From Anaerolineae bacterium (GTDB taxonomy: Bacteria; Chloroflexota; Anaerolineae; 4572-78; J111): 64,000 nt of DNA. The notes beneath the pieces are model-generated. The model was not told the origin of the DNA. It did no database searches and saw only the letters and a program-made list of their open reading frames with translations. The position numbers and the translations under genes are program-made. The stretch lies in contig JAJVIM010000012.1 in NCBI GenBank assembly GCA_022071955.1, positions 130,029 to 194,028 on the forward strand, read 5' to 3'. This document shows, piece after piece, positions 58,071 to 64,000 of this stretch. Position 1 is the stretch's first letter; each line of letters opens with the position of its first letter.

Positions 58071-58766
58071 ATGCACTTTTCTCACTCCACTCAAATCTGG
58101 GAGCAGTTTCCCCAGCTTGTGCCGGGGCTGTTGGTAGTTCACCACATCAACCCCAACGTTGCTGTTGAAGCCCGGCTGGCCCCATTTTTTCAGCGCGCCC
58201 GCCAGCGATTGAGCCAGCAAACCGAATCTGAAATGCCAGAAGTTGCCGCCTGGCGGCGCGCCTACTCGCAGATGGGGCTGAAACCCACCAAATACCGCTC
58301 GGCGAGCGAGGCGCTGCTGCGCCGCTTCAAACGCGAAGACTCGCTGCCGCAGCTACACCCCCTGGTCGATTTGTGCAATGCGGTGTCGCTGGCGTACAGC
58401 CTGCCCATCGCCGTGTTTGATTTGGATCAGGTTGACTCGTTTTTAGAAGTGCGTCACGCCGACGGCAGCGAAACGTATCTGTCGTTTGACGGCGAAAACG
58501 AACAGCCGGCCCCTCAGGAAGTTATTTTTGCCGATGCGGCCAATCACGTTCACGCCCGGCGCTGGACCTTCCGGCAGAGCCGGCAGTCAACGGTATCGGC
58601 CCAAACCCGGCGGGTACTGATTGTCAGCGAGGGGCTGCACGACTCGGCGGAGGCCGATATTGCCGCGCTCATCAACGAATTGGCCGGGCATATTGCCGAG
58701 GTGTGGCAGCCGGCCCAGCAACAAACCATTTTATCGGCGGCCAATCCCCGCCTGGATTTTGCCTGA
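58071..58766 (+). CDS. B3/B4 (tRNA-binding-like) domain protein
   Basis: A 231-residue stand-alone B3/B4 domain protein, related to the editing module of the PheRS beta chain and to DUF-type B3/4 proteins. Typical segments: MPEVAAWRRAYSQMGLKPTKYRSASEALLRRF, LPQLHPLVDLCNAVSLAYSLPIAVFDLD and HARRWTFRQSRQSTVS. Such free-standing proteins may remove mischarged amino acids from tRNA. It lies between a sortase and a response regulator in the same direction; 1 nt separates its stop from the next ATG. Confidence 0.9.
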   Translation: MHFSHSTQIWEQFPQLVPGLLVVHHINPNVAVEARLAPFFQRARQRLSQQTESEMPEVAAWRRAYSQMGLKPTKYRSASEALLRRFKREDSLPQLHPLVDLCNAVSLAYSLPIAVFDLDQVDSFLEVRHADGSETYLSFDGENEQPAPQEVIFADAANHVHARRWTFRQSRQSTVSAQTRRVLIVSEGLHDSAEADIAALINELAGHIAEVWQPAQQQTILSAANPRLDFA

Positions 58767-58767
58767 A

Positions 58768-59391
58768 ATGATTAGCACCAAAACCTTCGGAGCGTCCAAA
58801 AATATTAAGGTACTGGTGGCCGAGGATGATCCGCTGGTGAGCAATTTGGTCACCGATTTGCTGAATAATTTGGGCTACACCGTGGTGGGGCAGGCTTTGA
58901 ACGGGCGGCAGGCTGTGGCGCTGGCGCAATCGCTCCGGCCAGCAGTCATTGTGATGGATATTTCGATGCCGGAGCTTGACGGCATTGAAGCGGCTCAAGA
59001 AATCACAGAAATTTGCCCAACCCCGGTTGTCATTTTAACCGCATATGAGGCCGCCGAAACCGTGGAACATGCCTCGGCGGCCGGGGTGGCGGGTTACGTG
59101 GTAAAACCCCCCAGAGGCCGGGAACTGGACCGGGCTATTACCATTGCCCTGGCCCGGTTTGACGACCTGATGCAATTGCGGCGACTAAATCAAAAACTGG
59201 CCGAATCATTGCAGCAGATAAAAACACTGTCCGGGCTGCTGCCCATTTGCAAAAGCTGCAAAAAAATCAGAGACGACCAGGGGTACTGGCAGCAGGTAGA
59301 AGTATACGTGCAACAACACAGTCAGGCCCGGTTTACGCACGGCCTGTGCCGGGATTGCGCCCGGCTGCTTTACCCCGATCTGGATCTTTAA
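58768..59391 (+). CDS. Response regulator with C-terminal Cys-rich output segment
   Basis: A 207-residue regulator. Receiver (about 12-128): VAEDDP, VIVMDISMPELDG with the phosphoacceptor Asp, VILTAY, VVKPP. A coiled-coil helix follows and then a C-terminal segment LLPICKSCKKIRDDQGYWQQVEVYV...HGLCRDCARLLYP, a short CxxC...CxxC module common at the ends of sensor proteins. It lacks a DNA-binding domain, so it probably acts by protein contact. ATG 58768 is 1 nt after the B3/B4 stop. Its stop abuts the convergent methyltransferase gene. Confidence 0.9.
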   Translation: MISTKTFGASKNIKVLVAEDDPLVSNLVTDLLNNLGYTVVGQALNGRQAVALAQSLRPAVIVMDISMPELDGIEAAQEITEICPTPVVILTAYEAAETVEHASAAGVAGYVVKPPRGRELDRAITIALARFDDLMQLRRLNQKLAESLQQIKTLSGLLPICKSCKKIRDDQGYWQQVEVYVQQHSQARFTHGLCRDCARLLYPDLDL

Positions 59392-60162
59392 CTACCCCGG
59401 TTTTTGCCCCACCGCAATCAGCGACGTGCCCACCGGCAAATTTACCGCCCGCATCAGCCCGGCCTCAATTTTGCCCACCTGCGTTAGCACGGAATTAACC
59501 AGCGGCGAGGCCGGCTCCATTTCAACCTGGTATTCATCCTGGCTAACGTGGTGCGAGGCCAACTCTTTTTTGGCATCGGTGGTCCGGCGCAGCAGCAGCA
59601 GTGTGGCCGCCAGCGGAAAGATAAAAAAGTTATTATAGGTGATGCGCACCACGTTGAAACCGGTTTGGGTGAGTTTTTGGCGCAATTCGGCGGCCGTGTA
59701 GCGACGTACGTGGGCATTGAGATCATCGTTGTGAGTCCACAGCCACATAAACGCCGGCACGGTGATGACCATGTGGCCGCCCGGTTTTAAAAGCCGATAG
59801 CTGTCGGCCAAAACCGCCAGATCATCCCGGGTGTGCTCAATCACATCGAGCGTCGTCACGGCGTCAAAAGTATTGTCGGCAAAGGGCATGGGTTGGGTGG
59901 CGTCAAACTGTTCCACATCAAAACCACGCTCGCGAGCCTTTTTCACGGGCCGAGGGTCTATTTCCAGGCCTTTAACCCGGCCGTACCGGCTCAAATCAAG
60001 AATCATGTTGCCGGCGCCGCAGCCAACATCCAGCAGCGAAAAATCCGGTTTTTGGGGCAGCAGTGGCTCCAAAACCGCGTTCAAAGCCCGGGTTCGGCTG
60101 GCAAACCACCAGTGGCTCAAAACTTTTTGCAGGTCCTCGTCCAGGTGAGTCAAATTGTCCAT
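59392..60162 (-). CDS. Class I SAM-dependent methyltransferase
   Basis: A 256-residue methyltransferase of the UbiE/Methyltransf_11 type. Motif I DVGCGAGNMILDLSRYG binds SAM, motif II acidic residue in GLEIDPRPV, then MPFADNTFDAVTTLDVIEHTRDD, LKPGGHMVITVPAFMWLW. A hydrophobic stretch (FFIFPLAATLLLL) near residue 185 suggests membrane contact. Substrate unknown; similar enzymes act on lipids or sugars. Lone gene; an orphan terminator-like hairpin lies upstream. Confidence 0.9.
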   Translation of the reverse strand: MDNLTHLDEDLQKVLSHWWFASRTRALNAVLEPLLPQKPDFSLLDVGCGAGNMILDLSRYGRVKGLEIDPRPVKKARERGFDVEQFDATQPMPFADNTFDAVTTLDVIEHTRDDLAVLADSYRLLKPGGHMVITVPAFMWLWTHNDDLNAHVRRYTAAELRQKLTQTGFNVVRITYNNFFIFPLAATLLLLRRTTDAKKELASHHVSQDEYQVEMEPASPLVNSVLTQVGKIEAGLMRAVNLPVGTSLIAVGQKPG

Positions 60163-60220
60163 TTAGTTACCCCATTCGGTTAATTTGAGTAAAACATTTG
60201 GTCTAAAACCGCAGAAATAC

Positions 60221-60250
60221 AAAAGCCCGCGCTGCCACAGCCGGGCTTTT
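60221..60250 (+). terminator. Terminator-like hairpin in a divergent spacer
   Basis: AAAAGCCCG (60221-60229) pairs with CGGGCTTTT (60242-60250), followed by TGTT. Both flanking genes are transcribed away from it, so it does not end a known gene; it could end a small RNA or act as a leader attenuator of the hydrolase at 60413. Confidence 0.6.
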
Positions 60251-60412
60251 TGTTACTCTGGTAACAAAGCAATAATACTTCAAACTGGCCGTCCTCACAA
60301 ATTTGGTTAACCGCCAGCCCCCGCCGGGTTAACAAAGTATTAATCTGATTTTGTTAAATTAAGGCACAATTGGGCGAGCTAAAAGTGAATAGTATCGAGA
60401 GGAGATTGCTAA

Positions 60413-61321
60413 ATGGACCGAATTTATGTGATGGAGTTGGCCAGATCGTTTCAGGTGGGTGAAATCAGCCGCCGGGTATTTTTGAAAAAGGCCACACTGG
60501 CGCTGGGCAGCGTAACCACGGCCAATTTGCTGTTGGCCGCGTGTAACAGTAACAGTTCGCCGGCCACCAACCCGCCGCCGGTGATCGATAAGAGCGCCTC
60601 CAACGCCGAACCGGCCGGCGAAACCGCCACCGGGCTGGCCACCGAAATGGTTGAATACGAGGACTCCGACGGCGAAAAGCTGATGGGCTATTTGGCCCGG
60701 CCGGCCGGCAACGAAGCAAAACCGGCGGTGGTTGTTATTCAGGAATGGTGGGGGCTTGATGACCACATCAAAGATGTGGCGCGCCGCTTTGCCGAACAGG
60801 GTTACGTGGCGTTGGCCCCGGACCTGTATCACGGCGCGGTCGCTACGGAACCGGATGAGGCGCGCAAACTGGTGATGGAGCTGGACATGGCCGAGGCAGT
60901 CAAAGAAATTCAGCGCGGCATTGATTTTTTGCAGGCCCAGGCTTACGTGGCCGGACCAAAAGTGGGTATTGTTGGTTTTTGCATGGGCGGCGGGCTGGTC
61001 CTGCAAACAGCGTTAGCCGAAGATGATCTGGCTGCGGGCGTGGTGTTTTACGGCCGGCCACTGGAACCGGATCAGGCCAAGCAGGTTAAAGCGCCCATTC
61101 TGGGGTTGTATGGCCGCAATGACCAGGGCATCCCGGTGGATGCCGTGGAAGCGATGCATGCCGCGTTTAACGAAGCCACTATTCAAAACGAAGTCCATAT
61201 TTACGACGGCGCCGGGCACGCCTTTTTTAACAACACCCGCGATAGCTACAACCAGCAGGCGGCTTCCGATGCCTGGCAGCGCGCGCTAACCTGGTTTGGC
61301 GAGCGCCTGCCGGCCACGTAA
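60413..61321 (+). CDS. Tat-exported dienelactone hydrolase-family lipoprotein
   Basis: A 302-residue alpha/beta hydrolase. The N-terminus has a twin-arginine motif SRRVFLKK (RR at 20-21) followed by a hydrophobic stretch and a lipobox LLAAC (C44), so it should be exported folded and lipid-anchored. The hydrolase domain has the DLH triad: Cys nucleophile in GFCMGGG, Asp in [10 protein letters not shown] and His in [38 protein letters not shown] is typical of the family. It hydrolyses lactones or esters. AGAGGAG precedes ATG 60413; a very strong terminator follows. Confidence 0.93.
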   Translation: MDRIYVMELARSFQVGEISRRVFLKKATLALGSVTTANLLLAACNSNSSPATNPPPVIDKSASNAEPAGETATGLATEMVEYEDSDGEKLMGYLARPAGNEAKPAVVVIQEWWGLDDHIKDVARRFAEQGYVALAPDLYHGAVATEPDEARKLVMELDMAEAVKEIQRGIDFLQAQAYVAGPKVGIVGFCMGGGLVLQTALAEDDLAAGVVFYGRPLEPDQAKQVKAPILGLYGRNDQGIPVDAVEAMHAAFNEATIQNEVHIYDGAGHAFFNNTRDSYNQQAASDAWQRALTWFGERLPAT

Positions 61322-61342
61322 GTAAGGATTTTGGTGTTAATT

Positions 61343-61384
61343 AAAAACAAATATCCGGCCCAATTGGGCCGGATATTTGTTTTT
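61343..61384. terminator. Perfect 42-bp palindromic terminator
   Basis: Two 21-bp arms (61343-61363 and 61364-61384) with A/T tails on both sides, between the convergent DLH and prs genes. Confidence 0.95.
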
Positions 61385-61396
61385 AAGGGCCATATT

Positions 61397-62374
61397 CTAT
61401 TCGTTGAACAGTTCACCGACAGAGATACCGAGATGGATGCGGCGAATCACCTCGGCCAGCAGCGGCGCAACCGACAGCCGGGTAAACTTGGCAAACTGCT
61501 TTTCCGGCGGCAGGTGGATGGTGTTGGTAGCCACCACCTCTTTTACCGGCGCGGCGGTGAGCCGCTCGACGGCCGGGCCGGATAGAACCGCGTGGGTGAC
61601 GCAGGCGTAAATATCGCCCGCGCCTTCCTGTTTGAGAAAATTCATGGCCTCAACCATTGTCCCGGCCGTATCAATTTCATCATCAAAAATAATGCAGTTT
61701 TTGCCCTTTACATCGCCGATGATATTGAGCGCCTGCGCCTTGCTGCCGTCCGGTCTTTGCGTACGCCGCTTCTCAATGACGGCCAGCGGCAAATCGAGCC
61801 GCTGGGCAAAGTTGCGCGAGCGCTTGGTTGCACCGATGTCGCCGGCCACAACCACACCGTTCTGAATTTTTTTATTGCGCATGTAATCACTGAGCAGGTA
61901 AAACGCGGTCAGCTCATCAACCTGAATGTTGAAAAAACCCTGAATCTGGCCGGCGTGCAGGTCGATGGTTAAAAAGCGGTCGGCGCCGGCCACAATAATG
62001 AGATCGGCCACCAGCCGGGCGGTAATGGGCACCCGTGGCTGGTCTTTTTTGTCGGTGCGGCCGTAGCCGTAGTAAGGCACTACCGCCGTAATCCGCCCCG
62101 CCGAGTCACGCTTGGCCGTATCGATCATAATGAGCAGTTCCATCAGGTTATCGTTAACGGTAACCATTTGTCCCCGCTCATCATAAGACATGGCAATCGG
62201 CTGGATGATGAACACATCTTTACCGCGCACGCTGGTTTTGAGGCGGCAAAAAATGTTCTGATTGGAAAATTTAAACACATCGGCCGGGCACATCGGCACG
62301 GCCAATTCGCGGCTGATTTCTTCCGCTAACTCACGATTACCGTTTCCGGTAAAAAGGGCAATCTCGCCGTACAT
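61397..62374 (-). CDS. prs: Ribose-phosphate pyrophosphokinase
   Basis: A 325-residue PRPP synthase, transferring pyrophosphate from ATP to ribose 5-phosphate. Seen: IALFTGNGNRELAEEI, KFSNQNIFCRL, RGKDVFIIQP, a flexible loop YGYGRTDKKDQPRVPITARLVA, LTIDLHAGQIQGFF and the PRPP loop IIFDDEIDTAGTM. Flexible loop sequence DKKDQPRVPI differs from the enterobacterial RQDRK-type loop but keeps the basic residues. ATG 62374 is used; the adjacent GTG 62377 lies too close to the GGAG site. Confidence 0.95.
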   Translation of the reverse strand: MYGEIALFTGNGNRELAEEISRELAVPMCPADVFKFSNQNIFCRLKTSVRGKDVFIIQPIAMSYDERGQMVTVNDNLMELLIMIDTAKRDSAGRITAVVPYYGYGRTDKKDQPRVPITARLVADLIIVAGADRFLTIDLHAGQIQGFFNIQVDELTAFYLLSDYMRNKKIQNGVVVAGDIGATKRSRNFAQRLDLPLAVIEKRRTQRPDGSKAQALNIIGDVKGKNCIIFDDEIDTAGTMVEAMNFLKQEGAGDIYACVTHAVLSGPAVERLTAAPVKEVVATNTIHLPPEKQFAKFTRLSVAPLLAEVIRRIHLGISVGELFNE

Positions 62375-62396
62375 CACGTTGTCTCCCCAATCGTTA

Positions 62397-63668
62397 CTAC
62401 AGGTTTTTTAAGGCGACAATTAAACGGTCAACATCGTCCTTGATGTTATAATGGGCCAACCCAACTCTCACCATCCCGCCCGCGCTCTCCAACCCCAGCA
62501 GGGTAGTCACACCCATAGCGTAGTAGTTGCCGTCCCACACAAAAATATTGTGGTCGCCCAGGTAAGCCGCCACCTGCTGCGGGCTGTAGCCTTCAACAGT
62601 AAAAGCGATGGTGGGGCAGCGCTCGGCAAAATCCTGAAGATCGGTAATGCCGTACAGGGTGAGTTTGGGCACAGTTTGGAGTTGCTCGATGAGGTAAGTG
62701 AACAGGTTGCGCTCGAAAACGGTGATGGCCTTCATGGCCTGCTTCAAAGCCTTGCGCCGGCCCTCAAACTGAGGGTAGTCGGCGGCAAACTGGCTGCCGT
62801 ACTCCTGCCCCAACGCGGCCAGGTAGTTGACGGCGGCGGTTGTGCCGGCCAGCCCCTCAAAATTGAGCATGCCGGTTTCAAACTTGTGCGAAATATCCGG
62901 CGGCGCGGCGGCGACCTGGTAGCGCGGCAGCTTTTCGAGCAGGCTTTGCCGGCCCCACAATACGCCCACATGCGGCCCAAAAAATTTGTACACTGAACAG
63001 ACTAAAAAGTCGCAGCCCAGCGCCTGCACATCGATGGGGCCGTGCGGCGCGTAGTGAACGGCATCGACGTACAGCAGCGCGCCCACGTTGCGGGCCAGCG
63101 CCGCAATTTTGGGGATGGGGTTAATGGTGCCAATGGCATTTGAAGCCAGGCCGACGGCCACCAGTTTGGTTTTATCCGTTAACAACGAGGCCAGATGCTC
63201 CAGGTCGAGCCGGAAGGTTTCGACATCAAAACGGGCCTGTTTGACCAGCACGCCCTGTTCTTCCAGCGCCTGCCACGAAGAAACGTTGGCGTAGTGATCG
63301 AGCCAGGTAACCACAATTTCGTCGCCGGGCTGGAGTGTTTTGCCAATGACGCGGCTCATGCTAAAGGTGAGTGTGGTCATATTTGGCCCAAAAATAATTT
63401 CCTGGGGCGACGGCGCGTTCAAGAAATCGGCCATGGCCTGCCGGGCCTGCTGCACGGTTTCTTCGCAGCGACGGCCGAAAATAAAGTTTTCGTTGGCCAG
63501 CGAGTTGGCGGTAGCGTATTGGTGAGCGACGGCGTCGATGACTTGCCGGGGGACTTGCGTGCCGGCCGGGCCATCAAAAAAGACAAACGGGCGCCCCTGG
63601 TCGTCAACTTCTTGCAAGGCCGGAAACTGGGCGCGAAGGGGAGAGAGGTCAATAGGTTGATCGGTCAT
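62397..63668 (-). CDS. Cysteine desulfurase-like class V aminotransferase
   Basis: A 423-residue PLP enzyme of the VC1184/SufS-like group. Seen: FFDGPAGTQVPRQVIDAV at the start, PNMTTLTFSMSRVI, DEIVVTWLDHYANVSSWQ (His stacking on PLP), YVDAVHYAPHGPIDVQALGCDF (Asp binding the pyridine N) and CSVYKFFGPHVG with the Schiff-base Lys. No Cys is evident in the extended loop used by cysteine desulfurases, so the amino-acid substrate is open. It is 22 nt upstream of prs on the same strand. Confidence 0.9.
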   Translation of the reverse strand: MTDQPIDLSPLRAQFPALQEVDDQGRPFVFFDGPAGTQVPRQVIDAVAHQYATANSLANENFIFGRRCEETVQQARQAMADFLNAPSPQEIIFGPNMTTLTFSMSRVIGKTLQPGDEIVVTWLDHYANVSSWQALEEQGVLVKQARFDVETFRLDLEHLASLLTDKTKLVAVGLASNAIGTINPIPKIAALARNVGALLYVDAVHYAPHGPIDVQALGCDFLVCSVYKFFGPHVGVLWGRQSLLEKLPRYQVAAAPPDISHKFETGMLNFEGLAGTTAAVNYLAALGQEYGSQFAADYPQFEGRRKALKQAMKAITVFERNLFTYLIEQLQTVPKLTLYGITDLQDFAERCPTIAFTVEGYSPQQVAAYLGDHNIFVWDGNYYAMGVTTLLGLESAGGMVRVGLAHYNIKDDVDRLIVALKNL

Positions 63669-63737
63669 CAGTAAAGTCTCCAGTGAATTTAAGTACAGAG
63701 CCGGGTTCTGAGTTTAGATGATATACCCCTAAATTGC

Positions 63738-63773
63738 AAAACCTGCACCGATTAAAGCAGAGGTGCAGGTTTT
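63738..63773 (-). terminator. Intrinsic terminator of the glucokinase gene
   Basis: AAAACCTGCACC (63738-63749) pairs with GGTGCAGGTTTT (63762-63773); T residues follow on the minus strand. Confidence 0.8.
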
Positions 63774-63804
63774 GGGTGGGAAGCATCGATGCAAGGCCCG
63801 GCAA

Positions 63805-64000
63805 CTACAAATCCCGGGCGTAGTGAGCCGCGCCCAGCAGGGCCGGCTTTTGGTTGAGGATAACATACACCGGTATCTGGGCCAGCATATCAGAAAAACG
63901 GCCTTTTCTGACAAAAGCGGCCATAAAGGTACCATCTTTGAGTTTGGGCAATATTTTAGGCGGGATGCCGCCGCCAAGGTACACACCGCCCAAAGCCATC
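63805..64000 (-). CDS. glk: Glucokinase, C-terminal part (5' end outside window)
   Basis: The last 65 residues of a bacterial glucokinase (Glk family, non-ROK type): MALGGVYLGGGIPPKILPKL, then F-AAFVRKGRFSDMLAQIPVYVILNQKPALLGAAHYA. The GGGI-P turn and KGRF...IPVY-I segment match the E. coli Glk C-terminus. It phosphorylates glucose with ATP. The rest lies beyond the right edge. Confidence 0.88.
   Translation of the reverse strand, partial: MALGGVYLGGGIPPKILPKLKDGTFMAAFVRKGRFSDMLAQIPVYVILNQKPALLGAAHYARDL

Noticed and set aside
63669..63804. Small gene or tRNA in the spacer before the glucokinase stop
   Set aside because: Only a terminator hairpin is visible; no cloverleaf-like sequence or ribosome site.

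Overview
The window looks like a piece of a Chloroflexota (Anaerolineae/Caldilineae-like) chromosome, probably moderately GC-rich and free-living. This is inferred from gene content, not from a marker search. The supporting features are a MalT-type LuxR ATPase regulator, a soluble Ser/Thr kinase with a PQQ-type beta-propeller, FHA/VWA/PP2C partners, NBR1-like Ig and SdrD-like domains on lipoproteins, a T-box in front of thrS, a RuBisCO-like protein and abundant heptanucleotide repeats between genes. No transposase, phage gene, rRNA, tRNA or CRISPR array was seen. Both edges cut a gene: a sensor histidine kinase on the left and a glucokinase on the right.

Layout. 1-6.3 kb: truncated sensor kinase, then an operon of a HAD phosphatase, a degenerate glycosidase-like protein and a DUF2085 membrane protein, then an F420/FMN luciferase-like oxidoreductase. 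6.3-14.5 kb: surface and lipoprotein genes (NBR1/SdrD lipoprotein, YceI lipoprotein, LysM-SGNH hydrolase, FHA-SH3 membrane protein), a PAC2 protein and a DUF2237 protein. 14.6-19.6 kb: a sugar-phosphate locus with a LacD-type aldolase divergent from a DeoR regulator, then a 6-phosphofructokinase homologue and a form IV RuBisCO-like protein. 19.7-24.2 kb: a tight minus-strand operon of serine hydrolase, MFS transporter, DNA methyltransferase and a PD-(D/E)xK-like protein (candidate restriction-modification pair). 24.5-30.6 kb: PolX-PHP, a response regulator, and a three-gene operon of a GntR-B12-binding fusion regulator, a Lon substrate-binding-domain protein and a group 2 sigma-70 factor. 30.6-34.6 kb: TPR/zinc-finger membrane protein, nadK, hisS, phosphoesterase. 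34.7-41.4 kb: a phosphorylation cassette of PQQ-kinase, PP2C phosphatase, J-domain/VWA protein and zinc-ribbon/FHA protein, plus a small protein and a CpXC protein. 41.6-50.9 kb: MalT-like regulator, MFS, MOSC, T-box-thrS, HhH protein, peroxiredoxin, GT-C membrane protein. 51-64 kb: mgtE with a structured leader, a PAS kinase with a solute-binding lipoprotein, a DUF2723-like GT-C protein, sortase/B3-B4/response regulator, methyltransferase, dienelactone hydrolase, prs, a class V aminotransferase and partial glk.

Strongest leads. (1) A GntR DNA-binding domain fused to a CarH-like cobalamin-binding module, with a tandem direct-repeat operator at its own promoter and a sigma factor in the same operon. 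(2) Heptad arrays of the CTGACTC type that end 16-19 nt upstream of four start codons, always in sense orientation, and carry anti-Shine-Dalgarno pentamers. (3) A two-copy palindromic element whose central 19-bp stem differs at six positions, all compensated. (4) The RuBisCO-like protein/PFK/LacD/DeoR locus. (5) Divergent promoter pairs whose -35 boxes are 11, 11, 22 and 34 bp apart.
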